This document shows, piece by piece, positions 1 to 8,217 of a stretch of DNA of 15,088 nt. Numbering within the stretch: position 1 is the stretch's first letter; every line of letters starts with the position of its first letter. The notes under the pieces are model-generated. The model did no database searches. It had not been told where the DNA came from and saw only the letters and a list, made by a program, of their open reading frames with translations. The stretch is from JAAZIN01 sp033809435 (GTDB lineage Bacteria > Bacillota > Dethiobacteria > DTU022): positions 1 through 15,088 of the forward strand of contig JAPXLS010000035.1 of assembly GCA_033809435.1 (NCBI GenBank). Reading direction: 5' to 3'. Made by a program: the position numbers and the translations under genes.

Positions 1-404
1 GGACGGACATAGGCGGTGAAAAGGGCAAAATAAAGCCCCAGCAAGAGGGTCAGGTAAACGCTGTTGACAGGAGACTCACCGGTTACCGGCGGGTAAAAAA
101 GGGCGATAAAGACCGCCGTGTAGATGAGGCCACTGTAGAGCATGAAGGGTATCCTGCGGCCGAGACGCCCGCCGTGATTGTCGGACCAGCGGGCAATGAG
201 CGGGTCGGCCACAGCGTCGACGACGCGGCCCAGGAACATGACCACACCGAAGGCAACCCCGGTAATAAGCGCCTCTTTTCCCTTGATGGGGGTAAGCACG
301 TAATAATACATCAGCCAGGTAACCATGATCCGGTCAATAAGGCTGAAGCCCCCCGCACCGATTCCGTAGGCCAGTTTGCCCCAGGGAGACAGTTTTTTGA
401 CCAT
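1..404 (-). CDS. GPH-family (MelB-like) sugar:cation symporter, N-terminal part
   Basis: The first 134 codons of a membrane transporter; the rest lies beyond the window edge. The N-terminus is typical of the glycoside-pentoside-hexuronide:cation symporter family of the major facilitator superfamily. A Gly-rich first helix (about residues 11-36, with YGIGAGG and a YYY cluster) is followed by the family motif around DAVADP (63-68) and the cytoplasmic loop SDN..GRLGRRIPFM (74-88). Further hydrophobic helices lie near 45-62, 88-104 and 115-132. The family takes up sugars, glycosides or uronides with Na+ or H+; the substrate cannot be read from this fragment. The ATG at 404 is preceded by AAAGGAG (420-414) at 9 nt. 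It lies downstream of the glycosidase gene on the same strand with a gap of about 115 nt, which suggests co-transcription and a shared substrate (inference). Confidence 0.88.
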   Translation of the reverse strand, partial: MVKKLSPWGKLAYGIGAGGFSLIDRIMVTWLMYYYVLTPIKGKEALITGVAFGVVMFLGRVVDAVADPLIARWSDNHGGRLGRRIPFMLYSGLIYTAVFIALFYPPVTGESPVNSVYLTLLLGLYFALFTAYVR

Positions 405-520
405 CTGTCAGATCTCCTTTGCAAAAGAATTTATCTTTTCACTACTTGTTTTCGTTAAGGGCCCCCCCTTTCCTTTATTTTCTTCAACAAAAATGCGGCT
501 CGCCGCTCCCGGCAGCGTTT

Positions 521-2422
521 TCAAAAAATATCGGCTTCAGATTTACCGCTCCATGACCAGAGGGCATGGGCCAGAAAGCCTGCAGCAGAAGCAAAGGCCG
601 CCCCCGTAGCCGCCCTTCCCGTTTGCGGGTCAACGGTTTCACAGCAGTAGCCGTTATCCATGGGTGCGCGGAGCAGGAAATCGCGGCCGCCTTCATCGAG
701 AGCGAGGATGTCGTTGCATGCCGCCAGCGGCCAGGGCCCGGGTGCGTGAAGGGATCCCGCCTCGGCAAAGGGGCAATCCACATGAAACAGGGGGTTGTTC
801 GGGGAGCGGATCCAGGCCACTGTGTTTCGGAAAACCCGCTCCTCGCGGGAGCAGAAACCGTAAAAGGAGAGGAGCTGCAGGCTGCCCGGCGGATTATCAT
901 AGAGCTGGAAGCGTCCTTTCCCGTCCACGGCCCAGGCAAACATGATCCCGCAGGGCCCCTTCACCGTGCCGTGGCGGTATATTTCCTGGTGCAGCGCCGC
1001 CGCCAGCCCGGCAAAATCCGCGGGATGTTTCCAGCGCTCCGACGCCTGCAGTCCGGCCAGGTAGGTGAAGGCGCACTGCAGCAGGGCATTGTCATATATG
1101 AGGTAGGGATAGAGCACGGGATCATCGGAAGGGTCAAGAAAGGTGCGGTACAGCCCGCTTTCCGGATCAAACTGCTCCATCGCTTTTTCGGCAAGCAGCT
1201 CCAGCCCCCGGCGGATCAGATTTTCTCCCGTCAGCGAAAGGTCCCCGGTTACATGCTCGTAGCGTTGCAGCGCCAGGAAATGGGCGGCAAGCTGGTCCAG
1301 CTCGAAGCCGGGGTACAGCAGAATGCCGTTGATGTAGTGGGCATGCTCGCCGGCGCGGTCGAGGTGGCGGCGGAATATGGTGAGCAGCAGCTCCCTGGAG
1401 AGGGACCTGTCAGCCAGCAGGAGCCCGGGGAAACTCCACAGCAGCGTGTCCCTGCTCCAGTAGGCGGCGCTCACGTAGTAGCGGGGGCTGCGTGAGGTGA
1501 CCGGCACCAGGGAGTCGTCATCCAGGGCCCGCCCCAGGGCATAGAAATAGTTGAACAGAAGATTTCGGTTCATGACCGCGGAAACATCCGGATCCGCCGG
1601 CTCCAGCCGCAGTTCCGCCAGCCTCCGCTCCGTCTCCGCGGCCAGTGCCGCGGCGCCGCGGCGCCGGAGATCCATGGCGGTGGTCCCTGCGCCGTCGCCT
1701 TCGAGATTCGCGGCGATGTACAGGGTGACGGCGGCACTTTTTCCAGGCGGCGTTTCCAGGTGAGCCGCTCCCCTGTAGGCGGCGGTATCTCCGGGACGGT
1801 CCTGAAAGTCCCAGCAGGGCTCGCCGGCCTCTTCCCGGTCCACGGCAAGGGCCAGCGCCAGCGCGGCCAGGGGCAGGCCGCTGCGTGCCTCCAGGAGAAG
1901 GCTTTTCGTCCAGTCGTCGTATCCAACGCTCATTTTGCCTTTTACCGGCCGCCTGCTGAAAATGAGGTGATTGAATTCGCTCCAGCAGCCCTGCCAGCCC
2001 ATCTCCACCTTCAGCGGCTCCGCGGAAAGGTTGGTCAGGCGGAGACGGCAGCAGCAGCCGCGCCGGCCAGGCGGGGCAAAGATATCGCCCTCGATAGCGA
2101 AGCGCCCCGCGGCCCATGCCTCGAAATGGGGGATCCAGTCCTGGCGCAGGCTCCAGGCCAGGTTTTTCGGCAGAAGGAAGTCTTCCCCGTCAACGGTGAC
2201 AAAGGGGGCCAGCAGGGGGCGCCTGTCCGCACCCCTGAATTCGAGCAGGCCGCGGGCGCCCATGTGCAGCACATTTATGGAGCCTATTTCACCCCGCTTT
2301 CCTATTTCGGGTAAGGAGAGATATTCGTTGCCGGTAAGACAAAGAGCCTCCTCTGCAGCCAATCTGGGAGAAGCGGTCATCAGCTTTGCCATTTTCTTAC
2401 CGGCAGTGTACTTTTCGGTCAT
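521..2422 (-). CDS. Six-hairpin (alpha/alpha)6-barrel glycoside hydrolase, GH125-like
   Basis: A predicted cytoplasmic glycosidase of about 633 residues with no signal peptide. The first 270 or so residues look like a beta-rich N-terminal domain. From about 280 on the protein is helical with motifs of six-hairpin glycosidases: YWSRDTLLWSFP (about 321-332), a GFELDQLAAHF segment (about 372-382), a DNPPGSLQLL segment (about 509-518), and the C-terminal CETVDPQTGRAATGAAFA (about 594-611). This pattern recalls GH125 (exo-alpha-mannosidase) and related GH15/GH63-like proteins, but the specificity is not proven by anything visible. An in-frame ATG at 2428 lies only 2 nt after GGGAGG (2436-2431), while the ATG at 2422 has 8 nt spacing, so I prefer 2422. 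The downstream sugar symporter suggests that it processes an imported oligosaccharide or glycoside. Alternative: a debranching-enzyme-like or GH63-like glycosidase. Confidence 0.75.
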   Translation of the reverse strand: MTEKYTAGKKMAKLMTASPRLAAEEALCLTGNEYLSLPEIGKRGEIGSINVLHMGARGLLEFRGADRRPLLAPFVTVDGEDFLLPKNLAWSLRQDWIPHFEAWAAGRFAIEGDIFAPPGRRGCCCRLRLTNLSAEPLKVEMGWQGCWSEFNHLIFSRRPVKGKMSVGYDDWTKSLLLEARSGLPLAALALALAVDREEAGEPCWDFQDRPGDTAAYRGAAHLETPPGKSAAVTLYIAANLEGDGAGTTAMDLRRRGAAALAAETERRLAELRLEPADPDVSAVMNRNLLFNYFYALGRALDDDSLVPVTSRSPRYYVSAAYWSRDTLLWSFPGLLLADRSLSRELLLTIFRRHLDRAGEHAHYINGILLYPGFELDQLAAHFLALQRYEHVTGDLSLTGENLIRRGLELLAEKAMEQFDPESGLYRTFLDPSDDPVLYPYLIYDNALLQCAFTYLAGLQASERWKHPADFAGLAAALHQEIYRHGTVKGPCGIMFAWAVDGKGRFQLYDNPPGSLQLLSFYGFCSREERVFRNTVAWIRSPNNPLFHVDCPFAEAGSLHAPGPWPLAACNDILALDEGGRDFLLRAPMDNGYCCETVDPQTGRAATGAAFASAAGFLAHALWSWSGKSEADIF

Positions 2423-2601
2423 GGTCATTTCCTCCCGGCGGTGTTGGGTGAGTACTGGCGAACGGTGATGTACCTATTAAATTATTCGTTGAAGGCGGAA
2501 ATCCCTTTTTGAGATTGCGGCCCGGGAAAAGGATTTTGCCGGATTGCTCCGCCCCGGTGCCGGGAGGGGCATAAGTATGGGGCGTCGGGCCTGTCAAGAG
2601 A

Positions 2602-2629
2602 GCAAGGGCACAGTGAACCGTGCCCTTGC
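2602..2629 (-). terminator. Hairpin after the PBP gene, probable terminator
   Basis: A perfect 10-bp inverted repeat (GCAAGGGCAC / GTGCCCTTGC) with an 8-nt loop lies about 60 nt past the PBP stop codon. On the minus strand it is followed by TCTCTT, a weak T-tract. The 2423-2689 gap holds nothing else I can name; I see no convincing promoter for the glycosidase gene there. Confidence 0.55.
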
Positions 2630-2689
2630 GGAGATCTTGTATTTGCATGAGTCAAATCGATCCCGGGGGGAGGATGCCGGCTTCTTCCC

Positions 2690-5600
2690 TCAGTGCCGGG
2701 CCAGGATGAGAGAGAAACGGGAGAGCCAGGCAAGAAGGGAGCTGCGCAGCCATCCGGGGGCGCTTGCCCCTGTTCCTCCATTGGGCTCTTCCACAATCGT
2801 TACGTCGATAGAAGCGCTTTTACTCTTGTCGGATTTTTTACCCAGTTGATCATATGCTATTACATAGTATATGTAGGTTCCGGATTCTGTAATGTGGTCC
2901 TCATATACTTTTTTAGTGGTTGTTCCAATAGGTTCAGGTTTGTCGCTGCGATAGATCTCGAATCCCAGATCATCCGCTGCCTCCCAGGTAAGCTTCACAA
3001 TGTTCTTGTTTACGTCATCCAACTCTGCTTTCAGATCGGTTGGAGCAGCCGGCTTGAGCAGCGGCTCCGGCACCGTTACATTTGCCGTGACCGGATCGGA
3101 GCGGTGGCCCTGCTCGCTTACAGCGTAAAGGGTGTACACATAGGTTTTGCCTGCCTGCACATTTTTGTCCCTGTAAGAGGTCTGCTCTTTTCCGAATGTC
3201 CCGATAAGCACGGCTGCGCCGCCGTTGCCGTTTGTCACCTGGCGATGAAGCTCGAATTCTTTCAGCAAAGTGCCGCTGTAACCCCATTCCAGGCTGATTT
3301 CATCGTTCTTCTTGCTGAGTGAAGCTGTAAAATGGGTAAAGGCCCCGGAATGTTCCGTGTGCACATCGCAGATCTCCTCCGGCGGGTTCTCGGCCGCATC
3401 GAGCGGCCCCCTTCCGGCCCCTCCGCTCCAGCCTCCGTCGGTGATGATATAATCCGGCCGTTTGAAAAAGGGAGTTTGCACAACCTGCTCCGCAGGGCAG
3501 AATTCTCCCGCCAGGAGCCCTGAAGCCTGGCAGATATCGACCATGACATGCATATCACAGGGCAGCCTGGGCACATGGTTTCTTAGAAAATAATCGCCCC
3601 TGACCGTTCCCGCTGCGCGGCATTGATCGCTGGGCAGAAGACCGGATTTCGTGCACACCTCCACCCGGACCACGCCCGGCGGCGGCGGGGGGAAATTTTC
3701 CTTGGGCAGGGTTTTGAAAACCTCCTTGAAAACCTCCCGCATCAGGCCGGTGGAGATATTCCAACCGCTGACGATTTTACCCATATCCTTGATGTCGTAG
3801 CCCATCCAGAATGTGGCCACCAGGTTGGGCGCGTACGTGGCCAGATAAATGTCCCGGGCATCGTCCGTTGTCCCCGTCTTGGCAGCCAGGGGGCGGCCCA
3901 TTCCCGAGAGGCCCCTGGCGGTGGTGGAGCTGACCACATCCTGAAGGATGCTGGTGGTGATGAAGGCCGCTTCCGGCGACAGCACCTGTTCGGGCTCGGT
4001 CTTGCATTCATAGATGGTCTTTCCGTTGCGGTCCTCGATTCGCCGCACCGTGTGCACCTTCATCTTGATTCCGTTGTTGGCCAGGACGCCGAAAGCCTGG
4101 GCCATATCCAGCGCCGTGACCTCGCGGGAACCTATGGCCCAGCTGGGCACCGGTGAATTTTCCCGGGGGTTGTAAGTGGATATGCCCATCTCGTAGGCTT
4201 TTTCGGCCCCCTTCTGCAGCCCGATATGCTCGGTGTAGGCCCTGATGGCCGGAATATTGTACGACCAGGAGAGGGCCTGGCGGGCGGTGACCATCCCCAG
4301 AAAATTCCTGGCATAGTTTTCCGGACGCCAGCCCTGCGGTCCGATGAGGGGGGCGTCATCCAGAGCCGAGCCGGCACCCAGCAACCCCTCCTCGAAGGAG
4401 GGGGCATAGGCAATGATGGGTTTGATGGCCGAACCGGGCTGACGGGCGCTGAGGTAGCGCAGCACCTCGTTCCGGTTCTTGCTGTACTCCCGCCCGCCGC
4501 CCAGGGCCAGGATTTCCCCGCTCTGCGGGTCCGCCAGCACCAGCGCCGATTGCGGCTGGGAGATGCCGTTTTCCTCGTCAATGTAGGCGTTGGGGTAATC
4601 GGAAGGGATCCGGCCGTTGTTGGCGGTGACCGCTTCGCGGAGTTTGCCCATATCTATGTGGATGGTGCGGGGGTAAAGGTCGGTATTGTTGAGCACATCC
4701 TCCAGGTGCGCCTGGTAATCCGTGTTCAGGGTGGTGTAGACCTTGAACCCGCCATTGTAGATGGCCTCGTAAGCGTTCTCGACAGTCCCGAATTCGGGCA
4801 TATTTGAAAGGATATCGATGAGCTCATGGTGGACCACATAGTCCACAAAATAGGGGTATGGATAGGCGAAGGATGTGGGCTCGGCAAAGGTCAGCTCTGT
4901 CGAAAGAGCCTCCTCGTATTCCGCAGAACTGATGTACTTCAGACGTTTCATATTGGCGAGCACCAGCTTCATCCGGTTGATGGCTCCCTCTTCATTGTAG
5001 AAGGGGTTGTCATATGTCGGCAGCCGCACAACGCCGGCCAGCAGGGCCGATTCGGCCAGATTGAGCTCATCCACGCTCTTGCCGAAGTAGAAACGGGAAG
5101 CGGCCTCCACTCCGTACACGGCGTGGCCGAAGCAAATCCGGTTGAGGTACATCTCCAGGATCTCTTCCTTGCTGTACTTTGATTCAAGCTGCAGGGCCAG
5201 CCACATCTCCTGGACCTTGCGCTTGATTCTTTTTTCTTTCTCGAGCAGGGTATTGCGGATCAGCTGCTGGGTAATGGTGCTGGCCCCCTGCGAAAAACTG
5301 CGATCGCGGATGTTGACCAGGATGGCCCGGCCAAAGCCCAGCAGATCGACTCCTCTATGTTTTTTGAAACGCTCATCCTCTATGGCAATGAAGGCTTTCT
5401 GGAGCCGTTCCGGAATTTGATCGATGGGGATTACCACCCTGTTCTCGGCGGCGTGGAGCTGTGCTATCTCTATGCCCTCACGGTCAATGATGTACGACGC
5501 CTCCACCGTCTCCAGTGCTGCCGGATCCAGACGGGGCGCGGTAGCGGCATAACTTATCAAGACGCCCGCGCCAATGAGCCCCGCCAGCGCGATGAGGATC

Positions 5601-5725
5601 AGAATGGGTACGACAGTTATTTTAATGATATCCCCTTTAATTTTTAACTTCGGAAGACGGAACATTTTATCCTTTTGCGCATCTCCCTTTTGGGAATCTC
5701 CCAAGGAAACTTTTTTTTCAGCCAC
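2690..5725 (-). CDS. Class A penicillin-binding protein 1A with two FN3-like domains
   Basis: A bifunctional peptidoglycan synthase of 1011 residues, longer than most PBP1 proteins. A basic cytoplasmic tail precedes one membrane helix (about 33-58). The glycosyltransferase family 51 domain shows EDERFKKHRG (catalytic Glu116), QGASTITQQ (146-154) and KRKVQEMWLALQLE (168-181). The transpeptidase domain shows the S-x-x-K motif at Ser432-Lys435, SYN at 488-490 and KTGT at 616-619, so both activities look intact. Residues about 688-789 contain two cysteine modules (C-x2-SGLL-x4-C, then CDxH). Two fibronectin type III-like domains follow (about 795-885 and 892-977). The last 20 residues are hydrophobic and amphipathic. 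The start is GTG at 5725, with GGGAGGAGG 11 nt upstream. It polymerises and cross-links the cell wall at the outer face of the membrane. It is divergent from the acyl-CoA synthetase gene. Confidence 0.95.
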   Translation of the reverse strand: MAEKKVSLGDSQKGDAQKDKMFRLPKLKIKGDIIKITVVPILILIALAGLIGAGVLISYAATAPRLDPAALETVEASYIIDREGIEIAQLHAAENRVVIPIDQIPERLQKAFIAIEDERFKKHRGVDLLGFGRAILVNIRDRSFSQGASTITQQLIRNTLLEKEKRIKRKVQEMWLALQLESKYSKEEILEMYLNRICFGHAVYGVEAASRFYFGKSVDELNLAESALLAGVVRLPTYDNPFYNEEGAINRMKLVLANMKRLKYISSAEYEEALSTELTFAEPTSFAYPYPYFVDYVVHHELIDILSNMPEFGTVENAYEAIYNGGFKVYTTLNTDYQAHLEDVLNNTDLYPRTIHIDMGKLREAVTANNGRIPSDYPNAYIDEENGISQPQSALVLADPQSGEILALGGGREYSKNRNEVLRYLSARQPGSAIKPIIAYAPSFEEGLLGAGSALDDAPLIGPQGWRPENYARNFLGMVTARQALSWSYNIPAIRAYTEHIGLQKGAEKAYEMGISTYNPRENSPVPSWAIGSREVTALDMAQAFGVLANNGIKMKVHTVRRIEDRNGKTIYECKTEPEQVLSPEAAFITTSILQDVVSSTTARGLSGMGRPLAAKTGTTDDARDIYLATYAPNLVATFWMGYDIKDMGKIVSGWNISTGLMREVFKEVFKTLPKENFPPPPPGVVRVEVCTKSGLLPSDQCRAAGTVRGDYFLRNHVPRLPCDMHVMVDICQASGLLAGEFCPAEQVVQTPFFKRPDYIITDGGWSGGAGRGPLDAAENPPEEICDVHTEHSGAFTHFTASLSKKNDEISLEWGYSGTLLKEFELHRQVTNGNGGAAVLIGTFGKEQTSYRDKNVQAGKTYVYTLYAVSEQGHRSDPVTANVTVPEPLLKPAAPTDLKAELDDVNKNIVKLTWEAADDLGFEIYRSDKPEPIGTTTKKVYEDHITESGTYIYYVIAYDQLGKKSDKSKSASIDVTIVEEPNGGTGASAPGWLRSSLLAWLSRFSLILARH

Positions 5726-5768
5726 CTCTAGGAGCGCCTCCTCCCGCTTGCTCAGCTATAATAAAGAC

Positions 5769-5777
5769 ATTATAGCA
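5769..5777 (-). promoter_or_regulatory. Extended -10 promoter for the PBP gene
   Basis: On the minus strand, TGCTATAAT is a perfect extended -10 element (TG-n-TATAAT), 44 nt upstream of the GTG start. The -35 region is poor (TTGGGG at 14 nt, CGCTTG at 17 nt), as is common with extended -10 promoters. Confidence 0.6.
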
Positions 5778-5855
5778 TAATACTTTTGCCCCAAGCGCTA
5801 TTTTAACTGAATTTAACTTTTAGAACAGATCCGATTACATGTTATATTATACCAA

Positions 5856-5869
5856 GGATATAATTATCC
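5856..5869. promoter_or_regulatory. Inverted repeat in divergent promoter region, possible operator
   Basis: GGATA-TAAT-TATCC is a perfect 5+4+5 dyad between the divergent PBP and acyl-CoA synthetase genes. A second 10-bp palindrome, ATATTAATAT, lies at 5900-5909. Both sit in an AT-rich island, so chance is possible. The protein that might bind is unknown. Confidence 0.25.
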
Positions 5870-5932
5870 TACTATTTCATCCAAATTTTTGGTAATGGGA
5901 TATTAATATTGTTAATCTTGCACAAAAGGATA

Positions 5933-5968
5933 CCCAAAAGCGACCTTTTCGGGTAAAATGTTTATAAT
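5933..5968 (+). promoter_or_regulatory. Promoter of the acyl-CoA synthetase gene with overlapping dyad
   Basis: A consensus -10, TATAAT, lies at 5963-5968, about 50 nt upstream of the GTG start. A TG two bases before it makes a near-extended -10, and there is no good -35. Where the -35 should be lies the imperfect dyad CCCAAAAG-CGAC-CTTTTCGGG (5933-5953, one bulge), which could be an operator. A second small hairpin, GTCTC-CATTT-GAGAC (5986-6000), sits in the 5' leader directly before the Shine-Dalgarno. Confidence 0.45.
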
Positions 5969-6016
5969 ATGGGCTGAAACATGCAGTCTCCATTTGAGAC
6001 CAAGGAGGTAATTTTA

Positions 6017-8176
6017 GTGACGGCCGAGTCGATGCAGGATTTGCAACGCAGGCTGCAGCAGGAACTGCATCCTTTGCTTTATCCTTCCTCTATTGCCATC
6101 GTGGGTGCCAGCCAGAACCTTGTAAAACCGAGCGGCATTCCCCTGGCCCTGTTGACCATCTTTGAATATGCAGGCGAGATCTATCCGGTAAATCCAAAGT
6201 ACGAACAACTGGGGGGATGGAAATGTTATCCCGCCATGGCTGATATTCCGGGCACCGTTGATCTGGCCATTATAGCCGTTCCCGCCGCCATCACCATGGC
6301 GGCGCTGCAGCAGTGCGCCGCCAAAGGGGTCAGGGTGGCCATTGTCTTCACCTCGGGATTTGCCGAGGTCGATGCAAGCGGCAGAAAGGTGCAGGAGGAG
6401 ATGCGCAGCCTGGCCCGGGAATCGGGCATGCGCATACTCGGCCCCAACTGCCTGGGGGTGTTGAACCTTTACAATGGCAGCGTGCCCAGCTTCATGTTTC
6501 ACGAAAAGCCCACCGGCCTGTACTATCCGGAAAAACTCTCCTATATCACGCAAAGCGGCGGCCTGGGGGCCATTATCTACCAGATGGTGGTGCAGCACTC
6601 CGTAGGCTTCAACTATTTTGTCAGCACCGGCAATGAGGCCGATATCGGTTTTGCCGAGATATTGAGTTATCTTGCCGGCAGGGAGGAAGTGGGGATTATC
6701 GGCGGTTATGTGGAGGGGCTGCAGCGGGACGGCCGTCTCTTCATGGACGCCTGCAGCAGGGCCCTGCAGGGGGGCAAGCTGGTTACCCTGCAAAAAGTGG
6801 GGCGCACCGCCATCGGCGCCACCGCGGCGGCCTCCCACACCGGCGCTCTGGTAGGCGAGGATCGGGTTTACGACGGCGTGTTCAAACAGTGTGGAGTCGT
6901 GCGTGCCGATGATGTGGAACAGATGAATGCACTCATTGCCCTGCATGCCACCGGACGCATGCCCCGGGGCAAAAATATAGGCGTCATCACCATTTCGGGC
7001 GGCGGCGGCGTTGTTGTGGCCGACAAATGTCCCCAATTTGGCCTTGAAGTGGTCCGCCTGACCGAGGCGACACAGAATAAATTGCGCGAGTTCTTCCCCT
7101 CTTTCGGAGCAGTGGCCAACCCCGTTGACCTGACCTCGGCCATTTTCACCGATGAAGCCCTTTTCCAGCGGGCCATACGCACGGTCATGGAGGATCCCCT
7201 CGTCGATGTGGGGGCCTTTTTCTACAACTTGCAGATGCCCGATCTGGAGGCGGCGCAGAAGATTATCGATGTGTACTACTCTGTAGACAAACCGTTGGCC
7301 ATATTTACATGGCCCACGGGTCAGGACTTTGCCGTTGAAGCCAGGGAGAAGATGATCCGCGCGGGAGTGCCCGTAATCGAACATGTCCCCAGCGGGCTGT
7401 GGGCCCTTTCCGCCCTGGCGGATTGGGTCAAAAAGGCAAAAACCGCGGGCCCCTTTCCTCTGTACGAGCCGGGTGCGGAGAGGCGGCGTGCGCTGGAAAT
7501 ACTGAAATCTTCCGGGGACTGCAGCCTGACCGAATCCCGTTCCAAGGCTGTCCTGAGAGCTTACGGGATCCCCGTGACCGGGGAGAAGCTGGTTCGCTCC
7601 GCTGCAGAGGCGGCGGCAGCGGCGGGGGAAATGGGCTACCCCGTTGTTTTGAAGATCGAGTCGCCGGATATTCTTCACAAGACCGAGGCGGGCGGGGTGC
7701 TCCTGAACCTGCCGGATGCGGCCGCGGTGGAAGAGGGCTACGAACTCATAATCAAGAGAGCGCAGGACTACAACCCCGCAGCCCGTCTTGATGGAGTGCT
7801 GGTCCAGGAGATGTTGCCGGCGGGGCTGGAGATAATTTTGGGTCTGAAAAAGGATCCCATCTTCGGTCCCACCCTGCTTTTCGGCCTGGGCGGGATCTAT
7901 GTGGAGCTGCTGAGGGATGTGGCTCTGCGCAGCGCCCCCTTGAGGGAAGAGGATGCCCGGGAGATGCTCGATGAAATTCAGGGGAAGGCCCTTCTCGACG
8001 GCCTGAGGGGTCAGCCTCCCCGGGACCGCCGGGCCCTTGTTTCCATCATGATGCAGCTTTCCAGGATGGCGGTGGAGCTGGGCGACGAGATCGCCGAGCT
8101 TGATATCAACCCCCTGATCCTCTACCCCGATGGAGAGGGCGCTGTCGCCGCCGACGCCCTCATAGTCCTCACGTGA
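6017..8176 (+). CDS. Acyl-CoA synthetase (ADP-forming), fused alpha-beta chain
   Basis: This 719-residue enzyme catalyses acyl-CoA + ADP + Pi = acid + CoA + ATP (family knowledge), giving substrate-level phosphorylation from acetyl-CoA or other acyl-CoAs in the cytoplasm. Domain order: CoA-binding Rossmann domain (about 18-118, with SIAIVGAS near its start), succinyl-CoA-synthetase-like ligase domains (about 150-460), and a C-terminal ATP-grasp domain (about 495-715). The likely phosphorylated His is in AAASHTGALVG (His274), and the second conserved His is in SPDILHKTEAGGV (His554). GLKKDPIFGPTLLFGLGG and AELDINPLI are typical ATP-grasp segments. Some archaea make the alpha and beta parts as separate subunits; here they are one chain. 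An in-frame ATG at 5981 exists, but AAGGAGG (6002-6008) lies 8 nt before the GTG at 6017, so GTG is chosen. The preferred acid (acetate, branched-chain or aromatic) cannot be told from sequence. Confidence 0.93.
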   Translation: MTAESMQDLQRRLQQELHPLLYPSSIAIVGASQNLVKPSGIPLALLTIFEYAGEIYPVNPKYEQLGGWKCYPAMADIPGTVDLAIIAVPAAITMAALQQCAAKGVRVAIVFTSGFAEVDASGRKVQEEMRSLARESGMRILGPNCLGVLNLYNGSVPSFMFHEKPTGLYYPEKLSYITQSGGLGAIIYQMVVQHSVGFNYFVSTGNEADIGFAEILSYLAGREEVGIIGGYVEGLQRDGRLFMDACSRALQGGKLVTLQKVGRTAIGATAAASHTGALVGEDRVYDGVFKQCGVVRADDVEQMNALIALHATGRMPRGKNIGVITISGGGGVVVADKCPQFGLEVVRLTEATQNKLREFFPSFGAVANPVDLTSAIFTDEALFQRAIRTVMEDPLVDVGAFFYNLQMPDLEAAQKIIDVYYSVDKPLAIFTWPTGQDFAVEAREKMIRAGVPVIEHVPSGLWALSALADWVKKAKTAGPFPLYEPGAERRRALEILKSSGDCSLTESRSKAVLRAYGIPVTGEKLVRSAAEAAAAAGEMGYPVVLKIESPDILHKTEAGGVLLNLPDAAAVEEGYELIIKRAQDYNPAARLDGVLVQEMLPAGLEIILGLKKDPIFGPTLLFGLGGIYVELLRDVALRSAPLREEDAREMLDEIQGKALLDGLRGQPPRDRRALVSIMMQLSRMAVELGDEIAELDINPLILYPDGEGAVAADALIVLT

Positions 8177-8217
8177 GTCACGGGGACGTAGACTTTGACT
8201 CACTTTGGGGACGTCCC
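8173..8217. repeat. Inverted repeats after the synthetase gene (REP-like or terminator)
   Basis: GTGAGTCA (8173-8180) and TGACTCAC (8196-8203) form an 8-bp perfect inverted repeat that includes the TGA stop codon. The loop contains GGGGACGT, which recurs directly downstream inside the palindrome GGGACGTCCC (8208-8217). The arrangement resembles short palindromic intergenic elements linked with REP-type transposases (from memory, not checked). It could also serve as a terminator, but there is no T-tract. Confidence 0.45.

Noticed and set aside
485..506. GCGG-CTCG-CCGC hairpin between glycosidase and symporter genes, followed on the minus strand by ATTTTTG
   Set aside because: The stem has only 4-5 bp and the two genes look functionally linked, so I do not call it a terminator.
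566..1495. A 309-codon plus-strand open frame within the glycosidase gene
   Set aside because: It is antisense to a gene with a good ribosome site and family motifs, and has no motif of its own.
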